Shown here: piece by piece, positions 35,673 through 44,553 of the stretch | Position numbering within the stretch: the stretch's first letter is position 1 | How the letters are laid out: each line of letters starts with the position of its first letter | Source of the DNA: Paraburkholderia phenazinium | Lineage (GTDB): Bacteria; Pseudomonadota; Gammaproteobacteria; Burkholderiales; Burkholderiaceae | Assembly (NCBI RefSeq): GCF_900100735.1 | Contig: NZ_FNCJ01000001.1 | Location: 186,001 to 250,000, forward strand | DNA: 64,000 bases | Reading direction: 5' to 3' | The notes under the pieces: generated by a model | Databases searched by the model: none | What the model was told of the DNA's origin: nothing | What the model saw: the letters and a program-made list of their open reading frames with translations, nothing else | Made by a program: the position numbers and the translations under genes

Positions 35673-36529
35673 TTTCCTTTCTTATGCTGAGCTACCATCG
35701 GACCATGCACATCAAACAATGCACGTTTAACGCGCCGAAACGTTGAGTCGGGGAGAGATCTACCCGTTAGCTCTTGATATGCCTGAGAGACGTTTGGGGC
35801 CAGCAAGACGGTTGCCGAATCGTTTCCCACGTCGAAGCGAAGGACTCTGCGATCAAGCAGGAGATGCAAGTCCGAGCGCAACAAAATTGCATTGTCGACG
35901 AATTCGTCCCCTCCAACATCAACACCTCGAATGTGCGCGGCCTGCAACACTTCGGGTTGCTCTTCACCGGATAACACGCAGCGTCGGTCCAAGCCTAAAA
36001 GGAACTCCCGAAGCGGATCCTGCTTCGGCCTAGCCGCCCGGGATACCAACTGTACTTTCCGCCCTCCCGAATTTCCTCGGTACAGCACCTTCACTCGAAA
36101 CGGGCCAATACGACGCTGGTGCGCGTTGTCATACCACTGGGCGATTCCTTGCCTCTCCGAATGCCTCCACGTTATAACTGAAGTGCCCCAAGTCTTGACT
36201 TCCTTCTTGACGCTTTCGTCTGTTTGAGCTTCTTTTCGGTAATGCAGGCGAAGCTCAACATCATCGCCCTGACGAGTGACCGTGGAGGTCGTAACGTAGG
36301 TGACGATTTTTCCTTCGACAATCCATTTCTCGAACGTTCCGTGAACGGCCGTCTCGTTAGTAACGTTTGAAGTGTCGATCTGAACGAACTCTGTTCCGTA
36401 TTCCCATGAGATCTCTAATCCCTCGCCCAGCACATTCGGCTCCTTAATTTTTAAGTTTTCGATTCGCTCATTCCCGAAGACGAACGACGCTAGCTGCGCA
36501 CTGGCCTCCTGAAACGCCTGTTTCCCCAA
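35669..36529 (-). CDS. HNH endonuclease (HNH_2-like) with novel N-terminal domain
   Basis: The C-terminal half carries RRCVLSGEE at about 182-190, AAHIRG with His199, and DNAILLRSDLHLLLD at about 211-225, the HNH_2-type nuclease fold common in restriction enzymes. The N-terminal 160 residues form a beta-rich domain of unknown type, perhaps the DNA- or modification-sensing part. It is directly coupled to a 67-residue ORF. No methyltransferase gene is adjacent, so it could be modification-dependent. Confidence 0.78.
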   Translation of the reverse strand: MGKQAFQEASAQLASFVFGNERIENLKIKEPNVLGEGLEISWEYGTEFVQIDTSNVTNETAVHGTFEKWIVEGKIVTYVTTSTVTRQGDDVELRLHYRKEAQTDESVKKEVKTWGTSVITWRHSERQGIAQWYDNAHQRRIGPFRVKVLYRGNSGGRKVQLVSRAARPKQDPLREFLLGLDRRCVLSGEEQPEVLQAAHIRGVDVGGDEFVDNAILLRSDLHLLLDRRVLRFDVGNDSATVLLAPNVSQAYQELTGRSLPDSTFRRVKRALFDVHGPMVAQHKKGK

Positions 36530-36614
36530 CCGGAACTATGATCTGCCGAGCCTCCGCTCAGCCCTTCTTGAGACGACAGTTCGCTCGCCACGCCCCCGGA
36601 CGATCCGGATCGTT

Positions 36615-37388
36615 CTAATCGGCAGAGTCATCGTGCTTCTTTTGTCTCCAGCACGACGCGACAAGTCCTTCGTCGCTCAGCACGTACAAACGCGACCATA
36701 TGGCAAGCCAGAATTGAAACGTGACCAGCCACCGGGCACTCATGACCTTCCCGATTGACGACGTCCGTTGCCTAGGCCAACTGGAGGAGAACCGCCAGTA
36801 TTCTGCGATGTTGCCTTTTGCATAGCGGATTTCGTTGCAATTCCACCAACGGCCCCATCGATAAACCCAGCAATCGTTCAAAAGCCAGTTTTGCATCAGA
36901 TGTCCTTCAAGCGAATCCTCCAGTTCCCGTGACCGTCCATCGGGATAGTGAATGCTGCAATTTCTGAGCTGGTACGAATCGATGGTAAAGAACACGCCAT
37001 GCTCTGATCGCTCAAGGACGTCCAGGCTTGGAACGCTGGACAGTGCGCGAACAATTGGACGGCGGTCAACGCGGTGAAGGCGGATCGGCTCTTGATAGCG
37101 GATACCGCTGCCCACTGCTTCGAATACTAGGTTTACCGCTTCAATTTCGCTATCGGTAGCTCGAAAAGCGATTCGCGAGGTTCGAGGCTCGGGGTCTGCC
37201 GGTTGCGCAAAATACAAGGAGTATTCAAGTTCGTCGCCCAGCGGGCTCCAATGAGCACCCAACCTGTGACGCTTGGCCCAGAGTTCGTGCGATAGGCGAT
37301 AGGTCGAAAGTAGAAGAAACTTGGTGATCCGGTCGTAAAGCCACCTCACGACGGAGCGAAGTGGCCCGAGTGGAATATGAATAGCCAT
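36615..37388 (-). CDS. Hypothetical protein, possible membrane-associated
   Basis: From the ATG at 37388 the protein has 257 residues. The N-terminus (IHIPLGPLRSVVRWLYDRITKFLLLSTYR) is amphipathic or membrane-touching, and another hydrophobic segment lies near the end (SARWLVTFQFWLAIWSRLYVLSDEG). The middle is polar with many Trp and Arg. No family is recognised. It is 85 bp upstream of the HNH gene on the same strand, so the two may be co-transcribed. Confidence 0.55.
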   Translation of the reverse strand: MAIHIPLGPLRSVVRWLYDRITKFLLLSTYRLSHELWAKRHRLGAHWSPLGDELEYSLYFAQPADPEPRTSRIAFRATDSEIEAVNLVFEAVGSGIRYQEPIRLHRVDRRPIVRALSSVPSLDVLERSEHGVFFTIDSYQLRNCSIHYPDGRSRELEDSLEGHLMQNWLLNDCWVYRWGRWWNCNEIRYAKGNIAEYWRFSSSWPRQRTSSIGKVMSARWLVTFQFWLAIWSRLYVLSDEGLVASCWRQKKHDDSAD

Positions 37389-37450
37389 GGTTGCAGCGCT
37401 TGATCCTTGGAGTAACAGACGTTGCGACAATTGAGGCTCACATTCCCTGC

Positions 37451-37735
37451 TTACTTCGAGCGATACCACTTCGCGACCCGGTATCCGGCATAGCCCAGAC
37501 CAGCTGCCACAACAACAGGAGCGGCAGCGGTGATGACAATTCCGGCAGCCATACCGCCGCCCACCACGCTACCAATTGCCGCGAGGCCTGAGGTAATTCC
37601 CGCAGCGCTCAAGCCCGCGGTACCTGCAGCGGACACGACGGCAACTGCACCACCCACACCAGCGGCAGCGCCGCCGACGCCACCAACCACCGCGCCCGCC
37701 GTTTCAACGACAGCGTCGTTTTCCTTTACCGACAT
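37451..37735 (-). CDS. Glycine-zipper small membrane protein
   Basis: The 94-residue protein starts at 37735 behind GGGAG with 7-nt spacing. Nearly the entire sequence is a Gly/Ala/Val-rich hydrophobic stretch (VVGGVGGAAAGVGGAVAVVS, then GITSGLAAIGSVVGGGMAAG), followed by a GYRVAKWYRSK tail. Such glycine-zipper segments form membrane pores or linings in toxins and membrane-disrupting effectors. It could be the killing component of the adjoining module, which is inference. Longer upstream readings lack a ribosome site. Confidence 0.6.
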   Translation of the reverse strand: MSVKENDAVVETAGAVVGGVGGAAAGVGGAVAVVSAAGTAGLSAAGITSGLAAIGSVVGGGMAAGIVITAAAPVVVAAGLGYAGYRVAKWYRSK

Positions 37736-37896
37736 TTCCCATCTCCCAGAAATTAAACCGTATCGCTTGATTGCGTTGACGTGGCCGGCATCGCCGAGCC
37801 ACAGCTCATCATCAGCAAACCCTCTGCTAATGACCGTATACGGCGGAATTCGAAGAAACTTGAGACGGGCACAGCAGGTAGCTAATACAGGAATGT

Positions 37897-39126
37897 TTAT
37901 ATGAGCGCGGTCGGCAGCCCTTTCACGCCTTTTCGCGGCCGTCCCGGACCACCCAGGCGTTTCTTGCGGATTCTGCCCTTCGTCAACAGCTTTGACTTTA
38001 CCTTGGGCTTCACCCTCACGCGCTGACCATCCTTGGTGAAATACCATCCCGCATATCGAGCGAGCGTCCTGACTTGCGACGGCTTACTGCCATTGATCCG
38101 CCCCACCGCCCATCGCCCCTGCTTTTTCAGTTCCTCTTTCTTCGGATTGATGTGGCAGTTGTGAACATAGCCACGGTCCTTCGTGATCTTCTTCCAGTAC
38201 CGCTCGATGCGCCTCACCCAATACTTGATGCTCTGCACCTTCTGGCCATCGAAGAAGAAGATGCAGTGAAAGTGGTACGGACCATCATCCGAGCGTTCGA
38301 GCTTCACGATATAGCCGATCATGTGCTCGAATAGATCCTTGTCGACGCCGTACGGGTTATTGAAGAACGTCGCGCGGTCTCTCAATGCGATTTCCACATC
38401 GATTCTTGCCCTGTTCTCCGCCAGCTTCGCTCGCTCGCGCTCCGCATCTTGCGGCGCGGTCCAGGCGCTCGCATCGCCCATCTCCCAGGCCGTACGCACA
38501 AGGGTGGCGTCTTCATTCGGCGCTACCGTCAGATAGCCCATATCGACCCGTACCGCTAACATCTTCGAGTACTTCCTGGCTAATTGCACAACGTATTTCC
38601 GGATTGATTTTTTCTCATCTTTCAATACGGCCTTCCAGTCAGCCATTTTCTTTTTGACGTTACCGGCTATCGCCTCACATCGTAGAAACGCTACAAAATC
38701 GTTGAACACCTCCGCTTCGCACAATCCCTCTTCCAGATTCCATCTCGCACCTTGAAATATGCAGTGTCCGATTTTAGGATGCTTGCGAAAGCACTCAAAG
38801 AACAATTCAAGATCCGGACTGTAAGACTGGCCTTTCCAGTATAGATCCATGAACTGATGGCATTGACGGTAAAAGCTCGCGAGATGCGATGCGTCCGTCA
38901 CCTTCTTTCGCTTTCCATTTTGCTCGACATCGAACGGCATCAATTTCGAGTACAGCACTGCATCCATGAACTTGATCAGCCGCTTGAACAGCCAGCCGTA
39001 GTCACCCGTTTTCCACGTCCGGTCTTCTTTGGTTCTGTGACCGAAGCATACGTCTTCTTGCTGGGCAAGCTGCTGGAATGTTTGATCAAGTATGTCCTGC
39101 TTCTTTTCTAGGATAAAGTCATTCAT
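37897..39126 (-). CDS. YagK/YfjJ-type inovirus Gp2-like replication protein
   Basis: From the ATG at 39126 (AAGGA 8 nt upstream) the protein is 409 residues long. The C-terminal half has GPYHFHCIFFFDGQKVQSIKYWVRRIERYWKK, with an HxH pair, the signature of the YagK/YfjJ family found on cryptic prophages and satellites. This suggests a Rep-like DNA-nicking protein with a modified HUH fold, though the catalytic Tyr was not located. It heads a minus-strand module with RepA-type ATPase and AlpA-like genes upstream. Confidence 0.78.
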   Translation of the reverse strand: MNDFILEKKQDILDQTFQQLAQQEDVCFGHRTKEDRTWKTGDYGWLFKRLIKFMDAVLYSKLMPFDVEQNGKRKKVTDASHLASFYRQCHQFMDLYWKGQSYSPDLELFFECFRKHPKIGHCIFQGARWNLEEGLCEAEVFNDFVAFLRCEAIAGNVKKKMADWKAVLKDEKKSIRKYVVQLARKYSKMLAVRVDMGYLTVAPNEDATLVRTAWEMGDASAWTAPQDAERERAKLAENRARIDVEIALRDRATFFNNPYGVDKDLFEHMIGYIVKLERSDDGPYHFHCIFFFDGQKVQSIKYWVRRIERYWKKITKDRGYVHNCHINPKKEELKKQGRWAVGRINGSKPSQVRTLARYAGWYFTKDGQRVRVKPKVKSKLLTKGRIRKKRLGGPGRPRKGVKGLPTALI

Positions 39127-39242
39127 AGCAAATTTTCCTTTCTCTTTTACATGATTTAAAGTTTTCCCTTGTGATGAAGGTAGCATTATCGAAGAATGAA
39201 TTATAAAATCAACACCTCCAGTAAATACAACCAATGATCTCA

Positions 39243-39440
39243 CTAGTTACCTAAATTCACTACCGGATTAAACACAGGCATTCCATGCACACGTAGTCGA
39301 GAAAGTGGAAAAGATCGATCATTATTCACCACATAATGATTAAGAGTTGTCCCGACATTTTTTACCTGAAGGCATAAAACGAATTCATCGACTGGACGCC
39401 CAATCCAGTGCGATGCACCCGTGAATTCGATACATGCCAA
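39243..39440 (-). CDS. Possible small hypothetical protein in an AT-rich gap
   Basis: A 65-residue ORF (CIEFTGASHWIGRPVDEF, FVLCLQVKNVGTTLNHYVV). The surrounding 39.1-39.5 kb is unusually AT-rich for this genome. No ribosome site stands out, and no family fits, so it may be spurious. Confidence 0.25.
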   Translation of the reverse strand: MACIEFTGASHWIGRPVDEFVLCLQVKNVGTTLNHYVVNNDRSFPLSRLRVHGMPVFNPVVNLGN

Positions 39441-39675
39441 GCTGCACCCTGACGGGCTAGATGTGCAAATGGGCTGAGGGCAATCCTGCTGGACGGCCAG
39501 AACAGCGCTGCAGACTATGGCCTGAAGCAGGTATGTTCAGATCGAAGATCGCCGCAACCGTGACGACGCGAAACTGGTTACGTTCGGCACACGTCGATCT
39601 ACGAACCACAAAGCAAAGGAACCATGCCCGCCCTCCCGGATTCGAGGACGGGCATGCACCGATGGACGCCGCGCT
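39441..39675. other. Gap before the RepA-like gene
   Basis: About 235 bp without a supported gene. It could hold the replication origin of the satellite-like module since it lies between the two replication genes; no iterons were recognised by eye. Confidence 0.3.
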
Positions 39676-41376
39676 TTACTGATTGCCGGAAATACAGTTC
39701 GGAAGTTCTGCCCAGAGCGCATTAAACAATTGTTGCCGTTCGGGCCGAGTCAGATCACCTTCGTATCGTCCGGTCACCAATTCAACGGCGTCGCCATAAT
39801 AAATCACGGCTTCGTCGTCTTCGCTACCTGTAGGTGGAGGACGACGTGCGATCTCGCGTTTAACATCATCCAACGCATACCCGAGAATTGCAGCGACCAT
39901 GCCGTCTTGCGCCTGCGGCTCTTGCAGCGCGCCGCGACAATCACCCACGCTCGCTTCACCAGCGATTGATGCGGTCGGCAGTGGCACACCGGCAAGCTCC
40001 CGGTACTGCCCAACTTGCCCAACTTGCTCGGGTTGTTCAACCTGCCCATGTTGCTCAAGTTGCTCACCGAATCGCGGCGTCGAGAACGCGCCATTCACCG
40101 GCATCGGGTATTGCGGCGGCATCGCCGGCGGATATTGCATATACGGCGCTTGCGGCGAGGGGTAGCCCACAGGCGGGGCATATGCGTGACCAAGCGGATA
40201 GGGCGAGTTGGGCATGAATGGAGCCACACCCGGCGTACCCAACGGGCTCAAACCGCTCGCCGGGTCGGGCTGGCCGAACGGAGCTGAAGCACGGCTATTC
40301 AACGACCAGCACCAGTGATGCATGCCGGCTGGACGGAACTTGTTCACCCCCATTTCGTCAGACGCCCGCCGAACGGTTGCCCATGACAGACCCGCATCAC
40401 GAACTAGATGGGCGATCTCGTCGGTCGGCCTGGGGCCACCCGCAAGCAGGCTCGTCAGGAAAGCGGCAGCCTCCTGTTTACGGTCCTCGCGACAGGGAGC
40501 GCTACCGCCTTCGGCATCCCCAAGAATCTCCCGCGGCGAGCCCTCAAGCGGGCCATCCCAAGTGACCTTCGAGCTGTCTGCGACGAGCCCTGGGACGATC
40601 GGAACCCCAACCTGATCGATATGGTAGGCGAAGCCGCCCTCCACCGGACCGAGGTTAGACTTGGCGCGCACGAGCACACTGCGAGGGGGGCCGTCCTCAC
40701 CTCCGCTCTCGTCTCGCGCCACGATCCACGCGATGCGCGACAATGCACCGATCGCCACACTGCCGTTGACGCGCTCAAGCGGATCTTTCTTTTTTGAGCC
40801 CTTGTTGACATGCGTGAGACCAAGGATCGCACAACCGGTGCGTTCGGCTAGCGCGACCACTGGATCAAGCGCCTTTCGTACGCGGCTATTGTTGTTAGAT
40901 GCCGGAATCGCATGGGCGATCGAGTCGATGATGATGAGGACAACATCGCCGCGCTGGGCTACTGCGGCTTCCAGTCCCGGCAGATCGGTCTCAAAGTCGA
41001 AAGCACGATTACGGCCGCGCTCTTTCCTGCCATACAGCACCAGGACATGACGCAGATCAGCACCCGCTGCGACGAGGCGCGGCATGACCGTATCTTCCAC
41101 GCCGTCCTCGCAAGTCCACATCACAACGGTCCCCAAGGGAGCAATCGTCCCGTCCGGCAAGGTGCCGCCACGTGTAAAGGCTGCGCCAATGGCGAGCGCC
41201 AGTGTGGTCTTGCCCGTCGATGGCGGCCCGGCGAGGATGTGGAACTTGCCTCGAGCGAGCCAGAACTTCCACAGCCAGAGAATCGGCAGCATCGGGATTT
41301 CGCTGGCGGGCACGAGATCGACACCGTTTCCGCCACCATTGAAGTTTCCGCCACCCATGAAATTAGCGACCTGCAT
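39676..41376 (-). CDS. RepA-type AAA ATPase (satellite/plasmid replication helicase)
   Basis: The 566-residue protein has a RecA/DnaB-like core: Walker A GPPSTGKTT at about 50-58, then a conserved MWTCEDGVED, Walker B VVLIIIDSIAHA at about 146-157 and LGLTHVNKGSKK (sensor). This is the RepA/AAA_25 layout of plasmid and satellite replication helicases. The C-terminal third is rich in Pro, Gln and Gly and variable. Its start overlaps the next upstream gene by 14 nt. It probably unwinds the element's origin. Confidence 0.85.
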   Translation of the reverse strand: MQVANFMGGGNFNGGGNGVDLVPASEIPMLPILWLWKFWLARGKFHILAGPPSTGKTTLALAIGAAFTRGGTLPDGTIAPLGTVVMWTCEDGVEDTVMPRLVAAGADLRHVLVLYGRKERGRNRAFDFETDLPGLEAAVAQRGDVVLIIIDSIAHAIPASNNNSRVRKALDPVVALAERTGCAILGLTHVNKGSKKKDPLERVNGSVAIGALSRIAWIVARDESGGEDGPPRSVLVRAKSNLGPVEGGFAYHIDQVGVPIVPGLVADSSKVTWDGPLEGSPREILGDAEGGSAPCREDRKQEAAAFLTSLLAGGPRPTDEIAHLVRDAGLSWATVRRASDEMGVNKFRPAGMHHWCWSLNSRASAPFGQPDPASGLSPLGTPGVAPFMPNSPYPLGHAYAPPVGYPSPQAPYMQYPPAMPPQYPMPVNGAFSTPRFGEQLEQHGQVEQPEQVGQVGQYRELAGVPLPTASIAGEASVGDCRGALQEPQAQDGMVAAILGYALDDVKREIARRPPPTGSEDDEAVIYYGDAVELVTGRYEGDLTRPERQQLFNALWAELPNCISGNQ

Positions 41377-42490
41377 GTTGCCCCCCGCTGTTCTGGATGA
41401 TCACCGCACGCAGCGCCAGCAGTTCACGGCGCAGCTTGACCGCCGTCTCCTGGGCGCAACCGAGGTAGTTCCGGATATCCGCAACAGTTGCCTTGACCTT
41501 GCCTTCCGAGACGTCGCGCATCAGATGCATGAGCTGGGTATCGATCTCGTTATCCGGGCAGCAGGGCGTAATACGGTTGTCGGCATGCAAGGCCTTGTCC
41601 GCCTCAACGGGCACACGCTCCACGGTAGTGGCAGCGACGGCAGCAGCGATCACGGCGTCACCACCGCGACGGCGCACGGGCATCACCAGGTACCAGCCAA
41701 GGACACCAATACCGTCGAGCACGCCCGCGTACAAGAGGCCGAGGAGCAGGCTCACGCTCGTTTTGCCCAGTCCCGTCAGGTCCGAGAGTCGCGCCGTTAC
41801 CGGATCGTCGCGCATCGTGTCACGCAGTTGTTGCGTCCGCTCGACCAGTACCGCCTGACGATCTTCGGCCGCTTCGCGCCGCTTTGCTTCGTCAGCTTCG
41901 ATCGCGAGCGCATCGAGCATCGCAGTAAGCGTCGTGCGGCGCAAATGCTCGCCGGTGCAATTGCCGTGGCAGGGGTGAATCTCCAGGAGGGACAGCATCT
42001 TGCGCGCGCTCGCCTGATCCTCGGTGATGGCCATCAGGCTGCGCCCCGGCGTGTCAGGCAGCGGTACAAGCATAGCGTCTGGCACGCTTTCGGCCCTCCG
42101 CGCGCCCGCATGCTGCTGTGCCAGTTGGAAGAACGAGATCTGGCTGCTAAGCGTGACCGCCAGACCTGCCGCACACAGGACAGCCACGGCGCCACGCACC
42201 GCGAACAACTGTCCACGGCTCAGCGCAGGCAACAGATGCAGGCCAGCAACCGTCACGACCGGAAGAGCCGTGCAAGCCAGCCGTTCTGCGAGCGAACCGC
42301 CACGCTCCAGGCCCGAGAGCGCCGCGATGTAGAGCGACGTCGCCGTTGCCGTGCCCGCCAGAGTCACTTTTGCAGCTTGCAGCGAATTGCGTTTCACCAA
42401 GGAGAACGACGCACGGCTGTCGCCTGCATGGTTGCCCTCGTTATCGGCCGCGGATGCGCGATTGAAGAACGGTCGAATGAGCGCGGCCAT
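41363..42490 (-). CDS. Membrane protein with C-terminal HTH-like domain (paralogue of the 18299-19378 protein)
   Basis: The 375-residue protein has several N-terminal hydrophobic segments (about 40-62, 68-88, 95-120), a charged middle, a further hydrophobic helix near 245-265 (LLLGLLYAGVLDGIGVLGWYL) and a C-terminal KVKATVADIRNYLGCAQETA helix-turn-helix-like tail. Motifs and spacing match the protein at 18299-19378, including AQQHAG and DPVT-RL. Here it sits between RepA and an AlpA-like gene. A membrane-anchored replication or segregation factor is an inference. Confidence 0.72.
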   Translation of the reverse strand: MAALIRPFFNRASAADNEGNHAGDSRASFSLVKRNSLQAAKVTLAGTATATSLYIAALSGLERGGSLAERLACTALPVVTVAGLHLLPALSRGQLFAVRGAVAVLCAAGLAVTLSSQISFFQLAQQHAGARRAESVPDAMLVPLPDTPGRSLMAITEDQASARKMLSLLEIHPCHGNCTGEHLRRTTLTAMLDALAIEADEAKRREAAEDRQAVLVERTQQLRDTMRDDPVTARLSDLTGLGKTSVSLLLGLLYAGVLDGIGVLGWYLVMPVRRRGGDAVIAAAVAATTVERVPVEADKALHADNRITPCCPDNEIDTQLMHLMRDVSEGKVKATVADIRNYLGCAQETAVKLRRELLALRAVIIQNSGGQHAGR

Positions 42491-42775
42491 TTAGATTACC
42501 TCGCCGCGCAGAAACATCTCGACGGCCTCTGCGTCCCACATCAAACGGCGGTTGGGCAGTTTGACGGGCCTCAGGCCGAAGTACGATCCCGTCTGTGAAT
42601 AGCGTTTGCGGACCGACTGCGCGTGCAGGCCCATCGTATCGGCGAACGCTTCGGTCGTGAGGTAGCTGTTGTGCTCGGCCGGCGCCCACTGCGGTTGAGC
42701 CGGTGCGGCTGCGACGTGCCCCGTGATCTGATGCGGATTTTCGGCGATGACCGCCTTGTTTGCGTTGCTCAGCAT
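42491..42775 (-). CDS. AlpA-like helix-turn-helix regulator/excisionase
   Basis: The 94-residue protein starts at the ATG at 42775 behind GGAGAGG. Its second half is a MerR-like HTH_17 domain: NSYLTTEAFADTMGLHAQSVRKRYSQTGSYFGLRP, then LMWDAEAVEMFLRGEV. Such AlpA-type proteins regulate excision or replication in satellites and integrative elements. It directly precedes the membrane/HTH gene (stop and start separated by no gap) and is the first gene of the replication module. Confidence 0.75.
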   Translation of the reverse strand: MLSNANKAVIAENPHQITGHVAAAPAQPQWAPAEHNSYLTTEAFADTMGLHAQSVRKRYSQTGSYFGLRPVKLPNRRLMWDAEAVEMFLRGEVI

Positions 42776-43134
42776 GAACCTCTCCATAAATAGCGAAATG
42801 TCGTTTCGCGCTTTGAGGAGCCGCAGAGCCGGTCAACGTCGACGACCGTCAAGCGCTTTCGCTCCACAAATTTCAGCGCAATACGAACTTTATGGAACAC
42901 TTTCGGCTCGGTCGCCTCGATGTACGCGAATGTTCGCGGTCGAGCGCCATCAGACCTGAAAGAGGCTATGGGAAAGGAAAAAAGGGATGTGGGAAGAGCT
43001 CACGCCGAAGCTGGAGGAAGTTCAGTGAGGAGGCAATCTTCAGAGTGCCGGGGTGACAATGGCTTGGCGGGATAAAATTTGGGGCAGATTTCTCCACCCC
43101 AATCCGAAAAAAGCGATGCCGGTGTGCCGGACTA
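42776..43134. other. Promoter/regulatory region of the replication module
   Basis: About 360 bp without a gene. The AlpA-like start and the convergent end of a hypothetical gene bound it. A weak inverted repeat around AAGCGC motifs (42801-42860) was noticed, with no strong evidence of function. Confidence 0.35.
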
Positions 43135-43995
43135 CTATCGTGGAGCGAAGTGTTTTGCTTTTAGTCTATTCAGTTGCACACGCAACGAGTCCCGTTTGAG
43201 GATATACAGGCTTTCGTCTTCCATCCTGACGGGCAGCGTTTTGCCGGGGACGTACTCCTTATTCAACCTGTCGATCGCGCCTCGATCAAGCAAGATGCGG
43301 ATCACGCGGGGGAATACGACCTCGATAGCGTAACGGTCCTTGCCCTCGGAAACTGCTTCGCGTTGCGCCTCGACAATGTCCGCAGCCAGCGGATGCCAGC
43401 TACCATCGTCCCCGATATCGGTCAGCTTCTGAAACGACTCCACGATGCCAGTCGGAAGGATAGCCTTGTTCGACGCGATTCCGTGCAGCTTCAGGAATGC
43501 ATCAAGCCAAATCCGGTCAAAGAAACGGATCTCTTCATTCCAGCATAGCTCTTCGAGCCATGCCACAAAAACCACCGGATCGAGTTCCAGCAGGTACTCG
43601 TTTTCATCCTCGCATTTAGTGTCCCAATGCTTGAGCACCCTTCTTGCATCCAGAAAGCGCGTTGACCCGGTCGTCGCAAGCATTTCACCGTCAAGTCCGC
43701 GCAAATGCTTCAGGTTACTCTCCGGGATGCTTTCCTCGCCAGCTTCGTCTATTTTCCATAGACCTTGAACCAGCTCTTCAAATTGCTTCACCCAGAACGA
43801 CGGAGGTCTCTCCGAATTTTCAGAGTCGTCGGGAGCATTGGTCCAGTATTCCGTTGGAACAATTCCCGACAACAGCAAGGCCCCCATGATCGGAGTCCAT
43901 TTCCCGAAGTCGTAGTAGTAGAGCTTCGCCGCGTGGTCCACCTTCAGGTTGAAATCGATCGCCTCGGATCCTGGGAGAGTTGTCGTGGTCACCAT
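43135..43995 (-). CDS. Hypothetical protein near integrase remnant
   Basis: From the ATG at 43995 the protein has 286 residues. The N-terminus contains DFGKWTPIMGALLLSGIVP, a motif shared with the broken ORF at 44849-45178 (PTWTPIDGTLIVSGIHPP). The rest is acidic and helical. Similar genes sit beside tRNA-integrating integrases in Burkholderiaceae, but I cannot assign a role. A longer TTG-start reading exists. The frame is intact. Confidence 0.6.
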   Translation of the reverse strand: MVTTTTLPGSEAIDFNLKVDHAAKLYYYDFGKWTPIMGALLLSGIVPTEYWTNAPDDSENSERPPSFWVKQFEELVQGLWKIDEAGEESIPESNLKHLRGLDGEMLATTGSTRFLDARRVLKHWDTKCEDENEYLLELDPVVFVAWLEELCWNEEIRFFDRIWLDAFLKLHGIASNKAILPTGIVESFQKLTDIGDDGSWHPLAADIVEAQREAVSEGKDRYAIEVVFPRVIRILLDRGAIDRLNKEYVPGKTLPVRMEDESLYILKRDSLRVQLNRLKAKHFAPR

Positions 43996-44190
43996 GGTCG
44001 TATTTGAGTGAATGTTTTCGATGTATCTCAATGAAATGTTCGAGACAACATACGCCTCCGCCGTAACCAGTCGCCGATCGCTCCCCCTGCTGCGCGCCGA
44101 TAATCCGGTAAGGCTGATCGCTCCGAACGGTGGATTCTATCGTGCGTCTAGGCACTTTGGAGGGGCATGGGCGTGCCAATCGAATGTCGA

Positions 44191-44553
44191 CTAAAGGAAA
44201 GGCGTAATCGGCGAGCTTTGATGACGCCGCCGTGCTGAAAAGCTCGATCGGACCGGCGCGTAGCACAATACGGATGTATCTGCTCGCGACGACAACCCTA
44301 TGCCTGGCGTTTGCGAGTACTGTACGGACCAAGCCGACAATACCTCGGAAGAGATCCCGGCTTGTTCCAGCATCCACGCCTCGATCTTGTCATGCCACAT
44401 ACGGAGCAGGTCAAGCGGGCGACGTTTATAGTGCTTCTCGACAATGGCGGACGGTTTGTGACCCTGTAGCGTCGACAACCAAGTGCGGCTGACGTCCCGG
44501 GTGGCAAAAATTCCTGCGCCAGCCAACCGCAGAATCATTGCCGCAGGATCCAC
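44191..44553 (-). pseudogene. C-terminal scrap of a tyrosine integrase
   Basis: The conserved tail LSTLQGHKPSAIVEKHYKRRPLDLLRMWHDKIEAWMLEQAG is the C-terminus of a phage-type tyrosine recombinase, including the catalytic Tyr in EKHYKRR. The catalytic Arg-His core upstream and the N-terminal arm-binding part are missing, so it is an inactive remnant. It lies about 0.9 kb from the tRNA-Ala gene, consistent with the old integrase of the island. Confidence 0.7.

Noticed and set aside
37736..38047. N-terminal extension of the glycine-zipper protein
   Set aside because: Overlaps the YagK/YfjJ-type gene end and lacks a ribosome site, whereas the internal start has GGGAG.
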